A DNA stretch of 64,000 nucleotides from Tetracladium setigerum (lineage: Eukaryota > Ascomycota > Leotiomycetes > Helotiales), in the NCBI GenBank assembly GCA_031472005.1, contig PZJY01000001.1:2852001-2916000 (forward strand), written 5' to 3'. Shown here piece by piece: positions 47,585 to 58,425 of the stretch. The stretch's first letter is position 1, and every line of letters begins with the position of its first letter. The notes below the pieces were generated by a model. The model ran no database searches, had not been told where the DNA came from, and saw only the letters and a program-made list of their open reading frames with translations. The position numbers were made by a program, and so were the translations under genes.

Positions 47585-49797
47585 TCAGCCCTCCAGAATC
47601 AAGTCCTTAGCGTCCGACACAGCTGCCCTGGCCATCTTCTTCAGGAACGACCTTCGGTCGGCTTCTCGATACTTGTCCCAGCTGTCCAGGCCTTCCTTCG
47701 CTTGAATACTCAAAGTCTCGTAGCCTTGCTTGATGACACCTGCAACTTGTGCGCTGGTGAGATGTCCTCGTCTCCCAGATTCCCCATCAGCCAGGAGTTG
47801 TTTGTAGTGTTCACTGACACTGATCAACGTATCAATAGAATTCTTGGGTCGCTTCCCCAAATCATAGATGTCCCGGAACTTGACAAGCACCTCTCCCGTC
47901 TCAATGAGCTTGTAAAAGAGATCGTCGTAGGCCGCTGGCGTAGGGAGAAATGCTTCTCCAGCCGAAAGAGACAACGCAATCAGATTCACAAGATCATCCA
48001 GAAGAACCTCAATATGGCTTACATCCTTAAGGTGAGCATAGCTGGTAAGAAATCGGACGAGCGAGAGTAGGGATCTGAACAGTTCCGCCCAGTGGTAATT
48101 GAGCCGTGTTCGGGACCGAGAGAGATGTGATACCACCCGTAGTATGATTCCGATAAAAAGCACGTAGAGCTCCACATCCAGACGTCGTCGCAAGTTGTGA
48201 TTGATGCCATCTATCATTGTATCCAGAAGACTTGCCGCAAATATCCTGTCTCCATGCACAAGGGGTAGGTAGGGTTGCCTTTGCCGACATAATCGTACCG
48301 CCATCTTGCTCTCATCGCTGCAAATTCGCTTGCACAACACCTGGTCCTCAATCAACAGCCGAAGAATTGTAAGATTCAGGTGTGAATATAGTGTAGATCG
48401 TGCAGAGAGATGTGAATGTTGGAGGAGGTAGGAAGTAAAGGAGAGGAAACTGCTCAGAGGCGCTTCTTGACCCTTTTCGGCTGGGAGAGATACGAAATTG
48501 AAGCAAAAGAGCTTGTTTGCATGCGCGAAGTCGTAGGTCGCCAATAAAACCGCTGCTTCATGCCCAGGTCTATCAAATGTTAGCACAACGAGGACGTAGA
48601 AGGTGCTCCAACCCACAATTTTGTAAACATTTCTTTAGCTGCGTCCGGATCTATCACAGGAGTTTTCGGCCTCGCTCCCGGCGCGATAGCGCCTAGCCCT
48701 ATCATACTCAATGTATTGCTTAGAGACCATCCTTCCGGGATATCATCGAGCACGGCCACATATTTGTTCCTTGAAACCGAACAGGTTTGTCCCACGGACC
48801 GTATGATCTTCTGGATTGTCCCTTCATTCACAAAGTCATCAAGTCGTAAGCGGTATGGGTTTTGAGATTCGAACTTGTTGTAGTTTGCTAGCAGGCCAAG
48901 CAAGATAAAAGGCTCGAATGCGCTAGATGTAGATTCGGCATCTTGAATAAACTAGATTGTAAGCTTAGGAAGCGTTGCTTTGTGTGAGGCAACTTACTTT
49001 CATGAGCGCCGGAAAGAGATCACGATGTGTGAAATATGAGAGTAAACTGGTCTGATAGGCACCAGAGACAATAGAGAGAGCGGCTTCAATAGCCTTTTGC
49101 CGTATTTCCACTGCCGTCTTGTAAGCACCAAACTCCCCAATCTTTAGGTATCACCAACATGTTCTTGCTGTCCGGATGGTGACATCAAGGGCTGCAACGA
49201 ACTCGGAAGCAATAGCATCCACCTCGTCGAGTCCTGCCAGGACATTGATGATGTCGGAACTCGGATTGTTGTATTTCTTTGAAAGGACTGAGGCTAGGAA
49301 AGCTGTGATGGTCTTGCCTGTCAGCCTTGTGGAAGGTCAATGGAGAATGAGGTTACTTACATCAAGCGCATGTGCATCAACTGGCGCATTGCCCGCTCTA
49401 ATATATGCGACGGCCCTGGAGAATAACTGTCTGGTTTGTGTCTATGTGCAAGTCAGGATGCGAGCATACTTTTGGATGTGCCGGGCGTCCTCTTCCAGCC
49501 TCGTACCTGGAGATGCAGGAGATCATCAGGGCTTAAGTCGCCGAGGATCTTCTGCAGTGATGTCTTGTCTGGTTTTAAAAGGAAGAGTTCAGTCCAAAAA
49601 CCTTCAGTCTTCTCGGCATCGTCGTCATCCTGTCCTGTGGTTAGCTATGCGTCAGGTAGTGGGTGGGTGATTGGGAGAGCTTGCTCCCAACAAAGGTCAA
49701 TTCCCCCTCGTACCTTGAAGAGGGCCTCATAGGACCCCACGACCTTTTGGACAAAGATACTGGGACGCTCCTGTTGAGTGAGAGGAGACGGCTCCAT
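47585..49797 (-). CDS. ARMH3/UPF0588-like armadillo helical protein (DUF1741)
   Basis: Human ARMH3 (C10orf76) works with PI4KB at the Golgi, and the fission-yeast relative is an uncharacterised UPF0588 protein. Seven exons: 49714-49797, 49507-49629, 49361-49441, 49159-49312, 48998-49110, 48617-48951 and 47585-48569. They give 624 residues, all in phase. Signs are KKYNNPSSDIINVLAGLDEV, LSIVSGAYQTSLLSYFTHRD, PFILLGLLANYNKFESQNPY and PGHEAAVLLATYDFAHANK. The C-terminal part includes IKQGYETLSIQAKEGLDSWD. The 48-bp intron (49111-49158) removes an in-frame TGA; donor GTTGGT and acceptor CGGCAG were chosen because they restore RTLEIRQKA. The protein is all-helical and probably peripheral to membranes. 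Confidence 0.88.
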
Positions 49798-50512
49798 TCT
49801 GCACAAGGGAAAACTCGTGCGCCAAAGGATCTGGATAAAGATGGGTGATGTAGCTTTCTTTCTCCAGCGACCCTGGAAATCATCACCACCACCACATGAA
49901 AGTTACGCGGCGCGCCTTGTGGACAAAGGCTTGTTTGATGGGTACAAGACAGTCAGTCACTTCTGTACACCTGGCCGCATTATTAGGTTAACATCCGGCC
50001 AGAATGATCGTCACACAAGATCTGGAAGAAGAGTACACATAGGTAGGTAGTCATGTTTCTATACAAAGATTGTCTGGCTTTTTCTCATAATTCATCCTTT
50101 CACCTGGACTGGACTTCTCATCCCAATACCCAACACAACACACTTTCAAGCCTTCCCCTTCTCGGCTGATGGAGCAGGTCTGAGAAGCAAGCACGTGTCA
50201 GTCACTCACTCAGCTGAGTCAGCTCTGCTCGGGGCGGATTAATGTTAATGCGCGATTTCATATGCTTAGACTGTGATTGGACAGCGCCAGCAGCTTGATA
50301 ATCCAGCTTCCGGCTAATTCCCTTTCGGCATCGGCTTTCGGTCACGGCCTGTGGTATGATTTTGAACTTCACATCCTCGAGGTCACCCAACAGACACCTT
50401 CGCCTTTAAAGCATCTCCCATCCCAACTCTCACACCTCCACCACAAACCTTCGAACAATCTCTCCGGTCCCTCGACAGCCAATCTATCACCCTTCGCGAC
50501 TGAATATACACG
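49798..50512. promoter_or_regulatory. divergent promoter between the ARMH3-like and isa1 genes
   Basis: About 715 bp lie between divergent starts. CACGTG (50194) and nearby TGAGTCA-like sequence around 50214-50220 resemble bHLH and bZIP sites. This is motif evidence only. I see no gene. Confidence 0.4.
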
Positions 50513-51285
50513 ATGAGCCTCCAACGAGCCATCGCGCCAATGACCTCATCACCAGCCTTTGCTGTTCGACTGATGAGGCCTTGCTACAACCTAACCAGGA
50601 CCTTCTCCTCCGCGGGAGCTTCTCAAGCCTCCTCCAAACGCAAGATGCAAACAAGCACAGCATTCACGTCCAGTCCCTTCTCCTCGCAGCTTCCCCTACC
50701 TCGAAACCTTGGTGTACCAGAGACGCCCATCGCTGTAGGCACACCACAAGTCAACGAGACCAGACCTCCCAAGCAGCTTGGACAATACGAAGTTGCTGGA
50801 ACACCAATAGAACAGAAGCCAACGATCAGCTTAGCACAACCAGCATCGGCAGGAAATGCGGCGCCCGCAATTTCGAGCAGACCAAAGACCCGACCAAAGC
50901 TGAGAGCAAGAAAAGCAGCCATGAGCCTTACGCCAACTGCCGTGGTTCAGCTACGAGCATTACTAGATCAACCAAATCCCAAACTCATTAAAGTCAGTGT
51001 GCGCAACCGAGGGTGTAGTGGGTTGGCATATCATCTGGATTTCGTGGATAAGCCAGACACATTCGACGAGTCGGTCGAGCAAGATGGTGTGAAGGTACTG
51101 ATCGACAGCAAGGCCCTCTTCAGCATTATTGGAAGCGAGATGGATTGGGTAGAAGACAAGCTGAGCCAGAAGTTTGTGTTTAAGAACCCAAATATCAGTA
51201 TGTACACCGCTCCCCCAAAATGATGAATTCTGCTAACATTTAAACAGAGGAAGAGTGTGGCTGCGGCGAGTCCTTTATGGTATAA
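50513..51285 (+). CDS. ISA1: iron-sulfur assembly protein 1 (A-type scaffold), mitochondrial
   Basis: Isa1 matures [4Fe-4S] proteins in the mitochondrial matrix. Exons are 50513-51197 and 51248-51285, giving 240 residues. The three conserved cysteines are present: SVRNRGCSGLAYHLDF and, in the short second exon, EECGCGESFMV at the C-terminus. The first about 60 residues (MSLQRAIAPM... RLMRPCYNLTRTFSS) are Arg/Ser-rich with few acids, as in a presequence. A disordered linker of about 70 residues precedes the domain starting LTPTAVVQLRALL. The intron donor is GTATGT and the acceptor AACAG, placing Lys-Glu-Glu before CxC. The assignment is firm. Confidence 0.96.
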
Positions 51286-51495
51286 GGATGACCACTCGTG
51301 CACAACCTAGTAATTAATGATTTTCACGAGCGTGGCATAAGCATTGGGACGGCGTTTTCGGACAGGCACCAGCATCAGAGCTGGTCGCACACAGATTTTG
51401 GGCAGTTAGAATGCATACACCTGTACAGTAGATGTACAACATCACGGATACCCTATACAATTCCAATTTACAATCTCAGCCTCTCCCACTGTTTT

Positions 51496-52037
51496 TCAGA
51501 ACTTGCCAGGCGTGTAATCCACAACCCTAACATTTTCAATAATCCCCTCTAGACTCTTCCCAAACGCCAGATGCGCGGGGTCTTTTCCAACGTAGTAATC
51601 TCTATCCTCCTCACTGGCGAAATGGGACACGAATCCATGACTGAATCCTCCCTTTAAACAACCAACCTTCAGTCAGACAAACTGGTCCATACAAGAGTAG
51701 CTGGACAGGAGCAGTTTCCTTCCATGCACTAACCTGAAATCCCTCGGGAGAATGATCCTTCCCTCCCGAATTCTCTAGAATATACGGCTCCTTCGTCGTT
51801 GGATGAACACATTCCTCCTTCAAAGCAAGCATGCGATCGCAGACCTAGTGGTATTTCATTAGCCACGAGCCTTTGGTTTGGTGCACTATATCGCGGGGCA
51901 GCATCTCAATTGCCCCTCACATCGTACGAGCTAGCAGGTTTGAAAATGACAAGGGGGCTGGGTTAACATGCATCTTGAATTGTTTCAGGGCTGGCCGTAG
52001 TCTTGAATTGAAAGAGGACTATGTGAATGACTGCCAT
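51496..52037 (-). CDS. stress-responsive A/B barrel (Dabb) domain protein
   Basis: Exons are 51972-52037, 51734-51844 and 51496-51651, giving 110 residues, the normal length for this dimeric barrel family. Signature parts are HIVLFQFKTTASPE, VCDRMLALKEECVHP, SGGKDHSPEGFQGGFSHGFV and EDRDYYVGKDPAHLAF. Intron 1 (51845-51971) appears to be GC-AG. Cutting after GAT with donor GCATGT gives QDVCDRML in phase. The nearby GT donor (51967, GTTAAC) leaves the frame wrong. Intron 2 (51652-51733) is canonical (GTTAGT...AAAG). The biochemical role in fungi is unclear. I rate the family as firm and intron 1 as probable. Confidence 0.88.
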
Positions 52038-52559
52038 AATGGTGGTTTTTGGAGAGTTGGGTTTTTGTTGGAGGAGAGCTAGTGGTGATGTTGTTTTGTA
52101 GGAGAGAGGGAAGCCAATAAGTGGGTTGGTGGGGGCAAGGTCAATCAAGCTCCCCCCCCCGTCAAGAAGCTCCATAGGGTTTTCCATTTCAGAGCTCTGT
52201 TTTTTTCTCTTCTCTTTTTCTCCGGTGAGAACAGTTCCTGTCATTTTGAATCAACTAATCAATTTCTTCTTACAAGTCCAATACTTGCGCTCAACCGCGC
52301 GCAGTATTGAGGGTGTTAATTGTTGATTTGTGAGAATATGCATTATTCTCGATCCGGTGTGAATCATATATCTCTTGGCATCTGGTGGGATACCGAGTCT
52401 CTTGTTTTATTACAATACCTATCTCGGCCTCCTTTCTCCTTCACAACACAATACCCTCACAACTGAGCAACCTTCACAAATCACATTCTCTCCATTCAAA
52501 TCCTCAAACACTTTCCTCGCAGGAATCAGCAATCCAAGCTTCTCGTAAAACCTAACAAG
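52038..52559. promoter_or_regulatory. divergent promoter between the Dabb and HAD genes
   Basis: About 520 bp lie between divergent starts. It contains the longest mononucleotide run I noticed, C9 at 52152-52160. I see no gene. Confidence 0.4.
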
Positions 52560-53422
52560 ATGGCAACCGCAAGAACTGAGTAATGTTTCCCTCCTACCCC
52601 ACCCTCTGACCAAAATATCTAACAGTATTCGCCAGTTTCCCACCCGTTCGAGCATGTCTGTTTGATATGGATGGTTTACTCATCAATACGGAGGATATCT
52701 ACACCCAATGTCACAACATCCTCCTCAAAACCTACAACGCCGGCCCCATGAACTGGACGATCAAATCCAAACTCCAAGGTCGACCAGCCTCAGAAGCCAT
52801 CCTTCTCCTCCTAAACTGGGCCAACATCCCTCACGTCTCCCCAGCCGAATACACCACCAAACTCCACGTCATCCAGGAAATCGAGTTCACCAAAGCCGCA
52901 CCCCTCCCTGGTGTTCCAAAGCTCCTGACAGATCTGAAGGAAAGAGGCATCCAAATCGCGCTGGCCACGAGTAGCAACAAAGCGCATTTTGAAATCAAGA
53001 CGAGTCATTTGGGAAGCCTGTTTGATGTGTTTGAGGGCGAGAGGAGGGTGTTGGGTGATGATGTTAGGATTCCGAAGGGGAGGGGGAAGCCGTCACCGGA
53101 TATTTATCAAGTGGCGCTGAGAGCTATTAATGAGGGTTTACCGGAGGGTGAGAGGGAAATCACTCCGGAAGAGTGTTTGGTGTTTGAGGACGGAATACCA
53201 GGTGTTGTGGCTGGGAGGAGGGCCGGAATGAGAATTATTTGGGTACCGCATGAGGGGTTGGCGAAATTGCTTGTTGGGAAGGAGGCAGATATTTTGGCGG
53301 GCTTGGAGGAGGGGGATGTGGAGGGTGCTAAGTTGGGTGGGAAGGTGGGTGATGGATGGGGAGAGCAATATGTGAGCTTGGAGGATTTCCCGTATGAGAA
53401 GTATGGGATTGTTAAGAAGTGA
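52560..53422 (+). CDS. HAD-superfamily phosphatase, GS1/pseudouridine-5'-phosphatase-like
   Basis: Exons are 52560-52579 (20 nt) and 52636-53422, giving 268 residues. Motif I is LFDMDGLLINTEDIY, motif II ALATSSNKAHFE, the motif III Lys is in GRGKPSPDIY, and motif IV is VFEDGIPGVVAGRRAGMR. The cap is helical. Family members dephosphorylate small sugar or nucleotide phosphates. The substrate cannot be assigned. The short first exon (MATART plus two bases) uses donor GTAATG and acceptor GCCAG at 52634-52635, which is the only nearby acceptor that joins DFPPVRACLFDMDG in frame. The nearer AACAG acceptor at 52624-52625 would break the frame. Confidence 0.9.
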
Positions 53423-54387
53423 ACTTGATGACCATCAAGGACAAGGACATGATTAGAACATGAATTCTATATAGTACAGAAGGTGGGCCATAATATTTGA
53501 GAAGAATTCATGGACATTCTTCAGGAGCATGACTAAGTTTCGCAATTAGTCCAGTCCCCTCTTGCAACGGTAGTGGAGCAATTTCCTTCTCTTATCTATT
53601 GAAATCATGTAAGTTTAGAGATCAAAAGGGAACAGAAGGTAGATTTCTCCAAATTGGGGATTCCTTTTAGTACTCAATTTAGAACTATAAGCTTGAGACT
53701 GAGTTGCAACGTTTCTACTTTATTACATGAAGTCTGACACGCACTGGAGAAGTAAACGATAACATGTTCTCCTTCTGACAAAACGCAAGCAGATTACTCG
53801 ATAACTTGCCCTTTTGAGTATGGCGCCTGAACAGGTTGTACTCTTTTTGGCTGCCAAATTTGTGAGAGCGTATGCCCCAGCTCACCCACTGGATAGATCC
53901 TGCTTTGACCTTCATTGCCCAATAACCCAACATAGGGTCCACCGTGACCGAGACCACCTAATACAAAAAAAGGGCGACATTTAAACCAGCTTTTCCAATA
54001 TCCGTCGGATTTTTTGAGATTAAACTAAAGCGGAATTCAGAATCCTCCTTCCGAAATCAAGATGGGAATCTCTCCGCGGGCTGTAGAAGGCCAATGGATA
54101 CGACCAGATTGATGTAGATTCGATATTTTACCGTAAATTACACTCTGGTTGGCTAAATTGCTCAAGGTAAGGCGCTTGCTGGTCGTGACTTGGACTTGTC
54201 ATCCAGACAATGAATCTTGATCGCAAGAAGCTGGAAGATATGTATGATGTGTCCATTTGGGTCGTATTTCGCATCTTCGGTCCTAAAACTTGGTCTGACG
54301 TTGAAGATGTTCGTATTCCTCGAAAGCCGTATTCAATGTGCGGTATCCCTATCCGTTGTTTTTTGCTCTTCCTCCCATATGCTTTCT
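53423..54387. other. intergenic, about 960 bp
   Basis: It lies between the HAD gene and the second C6 regulator. Minus-strand frames at 53715-53957 and 54128-54391 have no motif or splice context I can support. I see no confirmed gene. Confidence 0.4.
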
Positions 54388-55906
54388 TCAACAGGGAAAA
54401 GTGTTTGAATCAGGATCCAATGTAATTTCCCCAGAAATCAACTTCTGTGGCCATTCCATAGTCCACAGCATCTCGGTAGGTATCAACTTTCGAACCCCAG
54501 ACATTGCTTGATGTGCGACTTTGTAGTGGCCAGATCCTTGAATCCACCACGACCCTGAAGTCGGCCCAAACAGTTCCAAAACCGCTATGCTTCGAATCCA
54601 AAGGGCTAGAGCAATTGGTTCATAAAGATCAAGTAGTTCGACAAATCTCTTTGGGACTAATGAGCGAAGATTCAGCATTTCGGTCCTCTGAACCGCCGAT
54701 ATCTTGACAGCATATAACTAAGAATTACTTACCTCCGTGAAGCATCGTGACAATCGCTTGCTCAATCTTGACCACCGGTGTGGTGCCCTCGGTGACCAAG
54801 TAATATATCTCAACGAGCTCCCTCGACACACGATGGTAGGCGTTCAAATCCACAGTACTCAACTTTCCGTTGCTAATCTTCTCCATGAAGCACTTGATGT
54901 CATCCAGTGCGCCCACCATGAACTCCGAGTGGTGGATGATCAGAGAAGAATGAGGAGATACGGTAAGCGGTTGCTTATATTTCCACAATGCAGGCACTGT
55001 CTCTGTCAGCGCTATGATTCCTTGACATATGCTGAAAGTGTGTCGTTCAGCTATATACGGTTCCTCTGTTGTCAAACAATGAGCTGCAAGCCACGTGTAG
55101 TGTGTAATGAGAACGGCGGCAATTAGTAGGGGGACTGCATTTTGGGAATTGATTTTGGCGAGATCATGTCGGTGATTAGAAATCGCTTTGTCGAGGTACA
55201 ATTTAGAAGCGAGAGCTACTGTCTTGTCCTCGGGGTTGCGAGACGAAAGATCAAGTGCTGATATCGCGAAAAGGGCATTAAGAACAACATCAGATGAAAA
55301 TGCTATCAAAGGTATATCAAAATCCCAGATACGATCCCACGGCAAGGGAACTGACCCAATGGGAGATGATTGCAAACAAGTTGTTTGTCTGGAAAGACAC
55401 AAATTAGTAGAGCATCCATTTTGAACGATTAAAGGGGATAATTGGGTGTTCACAAGGATTTTGAGGGCTGGAGAAAACATTGGAAGCAATGGACTTAGAT
55501 CGAATGCAAGGCCACAAGGGAATGTATAGAACATACGTATAGTGGTACAATAAACGCAACTCAAGCAGGTTTGAGCTGCTAGACCCTGTCGGAGGCGTTG
55601 AGAGTGCATATCTCAGTGGCCGAGATGTATTTTTGTGGGTAACCAGTGTTGTGGTTGATGTTGAAGCTATTGAATTTCTCGTCTCATATATGCAAGCATC
55701 CACATTGGTGAATCGCTGTTGGCAGGGTTGACAAACTGGCCTGACTTCATCGCATTTCACCCTTCGAGCCTTGCAGGTTGAACAACCCTATGAAGGTCAG
55801 CTTGGTGTCGAACTGACTGTGGCTGATAATATCGCGGCTAGGTAGTCACCTGAGTTGATTTTTTGTAAGGTCGTTTGTTGGATTTCCGACGGGTGTTTGA
55901 TGGCAT
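54388..55906 (-). CDS. Zn2Cys6 transcription factor, C-terminal exon unresolved
   Basis: Exons are 55850-55906, 55537-55787 and 54733-55388, plus a last exon ending at 54388. The start MPSNTRRKSNKRPYKKSTQ leads through an intron into GCSTCKARRVKCDEVRPVCQ and CQQRFTNVDAC, a full Zn2Cys6 cluster. Downstream LLELRLLYHYT leads into ALFAISALDLSSRNPEDKTV, typical of a large fungal regulator family. The last exon should carry KRFVELLDLYEPIALALWI and WWIQGSGHYKV. Exon 3 ends in phase 1 (GGAG/GTAAGT), but the nearest acceptors (54688, 54686) fit phase 0 or 2. Either one base is missing or the true junction differs. Targets are unknown. Confidence 0.75.
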
Positions 55907-56328
55907 GGTGGTAGAGATAACTGTACTGCTTGGGAAGACCCAAAGACAGAAGGAAAGACACGAGGAGGTTAAATATTATGTGACGTGCACTCCGCACTGT
56001 TGTAAGAAATAAGCTTGAAGTCAAAGTAAGCCTGGCTTGCAAAGGTCACGTGAGCAGTGAGTATACGAAGTAGACCGGCTTCTTGAGATTCTCTTCGAGT
56101 CACCGCACTGCTCTTACAAAAGCAAAGCTTCGTCAACAGGATGCTCAACTCATATCATGTTATAGTTTCAATCTTAAGCCGGTGTAGAAAGGTTCTCGAA
56201 TCTGTTAAGGCGCATCAGAGTGAGAAATGATCAGATAAGTAAAAAAATATCCAACAATTTGGTATCCTAAATAAACAAAAGCACCTTAGCGCCAACGCTT
56301 TCCCATAATATTTTACATTCCCCTCGTC
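55907..56328. other. intergenic, 420 bp
   Basis: It lies upstream of the second C6 regulator and beyond the mgs1 3' end. CACGTGAG near 56047 is a possible E-box-type site. I see no gene. Confidence 0.4.
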
Positions 56329-58070
56329 TCATGTACTCCAAGCACCAGGATCGATTTGTGTCCCCAAGTCTCGATCTTCCAAGAATCTCCTTCCTTGTAG
56401 TTGTTCTGGCATGTACTCCTGGACAACCTTTCCCTCCTTGTAGTTCGGGTTGTATTTGTATTCGTCCCCGTAGCCCAGCTCTTTCATTAACTTTGTTGGA
56501 GCGTTCCTCAAATGTAAAGGTACTGGAAGACCAGCTACCCCTGGCTCTCTCAAAGCAGCATAGGCATTATTTAACCCCCTATAAGCCCTCGTACTCTTCG
56601 GTGCCAGACAAAGCGCAACGGTAACATGTGCGAGATTTATTCGGCATTCAGGCATTCCTATCTTTTCTGCGGCGGTATATGCTGCTGTTGCCAAACCCAG
56701 CATGCTATTGTCAGCAAGGCCAATGTCTTCGGATGCCATAACCACCATCCTGCGCGCAATAAACAGGGGATCTTCTCCGGACTGGAGCATTCGAGCCAAA
56801 TAGTAAAGGGCAGCATCCGAGTTACTACCTCGCACCGACTTGTGGAAAGCAGATATTGTATCATAGTGCTGATCGCCGGCCCTGTCATACACCAATGTCT
56901 TGGTCAATGCAGATTTGAGCTCTTCGATCGTAATCGAAGGCCTTGTTGAAAGGCCCATTGCCAGTTCCAGAAGATTCAGAGCCGTTCGAGCATCTCCATC
57001 TGCAAATGAAGCAAGGTACTTGAGAAGTTCTGAGTCAACGAGCTTCGAAGCAGTGTAATTTTCTCCCTCCGAAGCAAGAGCTCCTTCCAAAATTTGTAGC
57101 ACGTCTTCATCCGTCAATTTTTGAAGAGTAAATGTCCGACACCGTGAGAGAAGGGCGTTTTGGATTTTAAAGGACGGGTTTTCGGTCGTAGCTCCAATCA
57201 AGGTAATTTGTCCCGATTCAACAGGTCCCAGGAATACATCTTGCTGGCTCTTCGAGAACCGGTGTATTTCATCACAGAATATGATTGTCTTTCTCCCGGT
57301 GAGTCCCAATTCCCCTCTTGCTTCGGCAAATATTTTCTTGACCTCTGCAACCCCCGAGCTGGTACTGTTGATTTCGACAAACCGCGAGCCCACCTGAGAA
57401 GCTACAACTCTAGCTATTGTAGTCTTTCCTGTGCCGGGGCCTACTTAAAAGTCAGCATTCTTCATCCAAATAACAATTGAGACAAAGCTTTGCAAATCCC
57501 AATACAAGAAGACATACCTCCCCACAATATCATTGATGGCACACGATCCTGTTCAATCAAGCTGCGCAACACACCATGTTCCCCAACGAGTTCTTGACCC
57601 ACAACCTCGTCCAGTGAGGATGGACGTCTTCGTTCCGCCAGAGGCGCAACCTTTTGCAAAGCAGTTGTCTTCTGTCTCTTCGTGGCCACCGTCTGCTGCT
57701 CTCCTTCCGCCGTCTCTGCCTCGGATTTTGTCGCCACAAGATCGTCGAACGAACGTTTCCGAGCAGGTTGCGTGGGAGTGGCAGTTGCTTGACTTGACTT
57801 TGTGCTTCTGGCAGATTGGGCTTGACGTTGCGCTAAGGGACTTGATATTGCTTCTGTCTTCGGTGTCGATTCGGAGGCTGTCTGCTTTGCAGCTGGGGTT
57901 GAGAAGAAGTTTGAGGCCGAAGGTTTCGACTGAGGCTTTTTCGAGACATTTCCATTCTGTTGTGTGGGTGCCGGCGCCGAATCTAAGATAAACTTCTCAC
58001 ATCCTGAATCCAAATGATTGTTGATGTCCTTCTCTCTTACTGCTTTACCACAGATCGGGCAGTCCACCAT
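56329..58070 (-). CDS. MGS1: Mgs1/WRNIP1-type AAA+ ATPase with UBZ zinc finger
   Basis: Mgs1 maintains genome stability at stalled forks, binding ubiquitinated PCNA. Exons are 57518-58070 and 56329-57440, giving 554 residues. The N-terminus MVDCPICGKAVREKDINNHL...C is a Rad18-type UBZ finger (two Cys, His, Cys). A disordered Ser/Thr/Gln linker follows. The AAA+ core begins RRPSSLDEVVGQ, with Walker A GGPGTGKTT at about residues 184-192 and Walker B IIFCDEIHRFSK. Sensor-like GATTENPSF and the clamp-loader-type C-domain (RGSNSDAALYYLARMLQSGE) follow. The C-terminal YGDEYKYNPNY matches RarA/Mgs1 proteins. The intron splits the Walker A glycines in phase. Confidence 0.95.
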
Positions 58071-58425
58071 TTTTTCTGGTTGTGAGAATTCTTCAAATTG
58101 TCGAGATTTGGTGATGTATCGACGCGCGAAGGGAGACGCGTTTAGTGGTGGAGTGGAAAATCAAGAAGTAAGGTTCATGAGCTGGAACCGTTCAGGCTTG
58201 TGACTGCTGAGCTTCAGGGGGCTTCGCTTAAAATTGGTGGACTTCTTCCCCAAGTTGTAAGAACTTACAGTATTGCACTACCGAATTATCTCATGTAAAC
58301 AAAAAACCAACTTCCGAATCTATCACGAAAGGCTTAAACATTTGACTCCTTCCGGCTCTTGGCTTACTTCTCGATCTTCTCAACTCTTTCGACCTTCTCG
58401 ATGTTCGCAACGATCTCGGCCTTTC
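58071..58425. other. intergenic, 355 bp
   Basis: It lies between the mgs1 start and the lipase stop and probably contains the mgs1 promoter. I see no gene. Confidence 0.4.

Noticed and set aside
53715..54391. Minus-strand frames of 80 and 87 residues that might be a small gene
   Set aside because: They have no signal peptide, domain motif or compatible splice signals joining them, and do not connect in frame to the C6 regulator.
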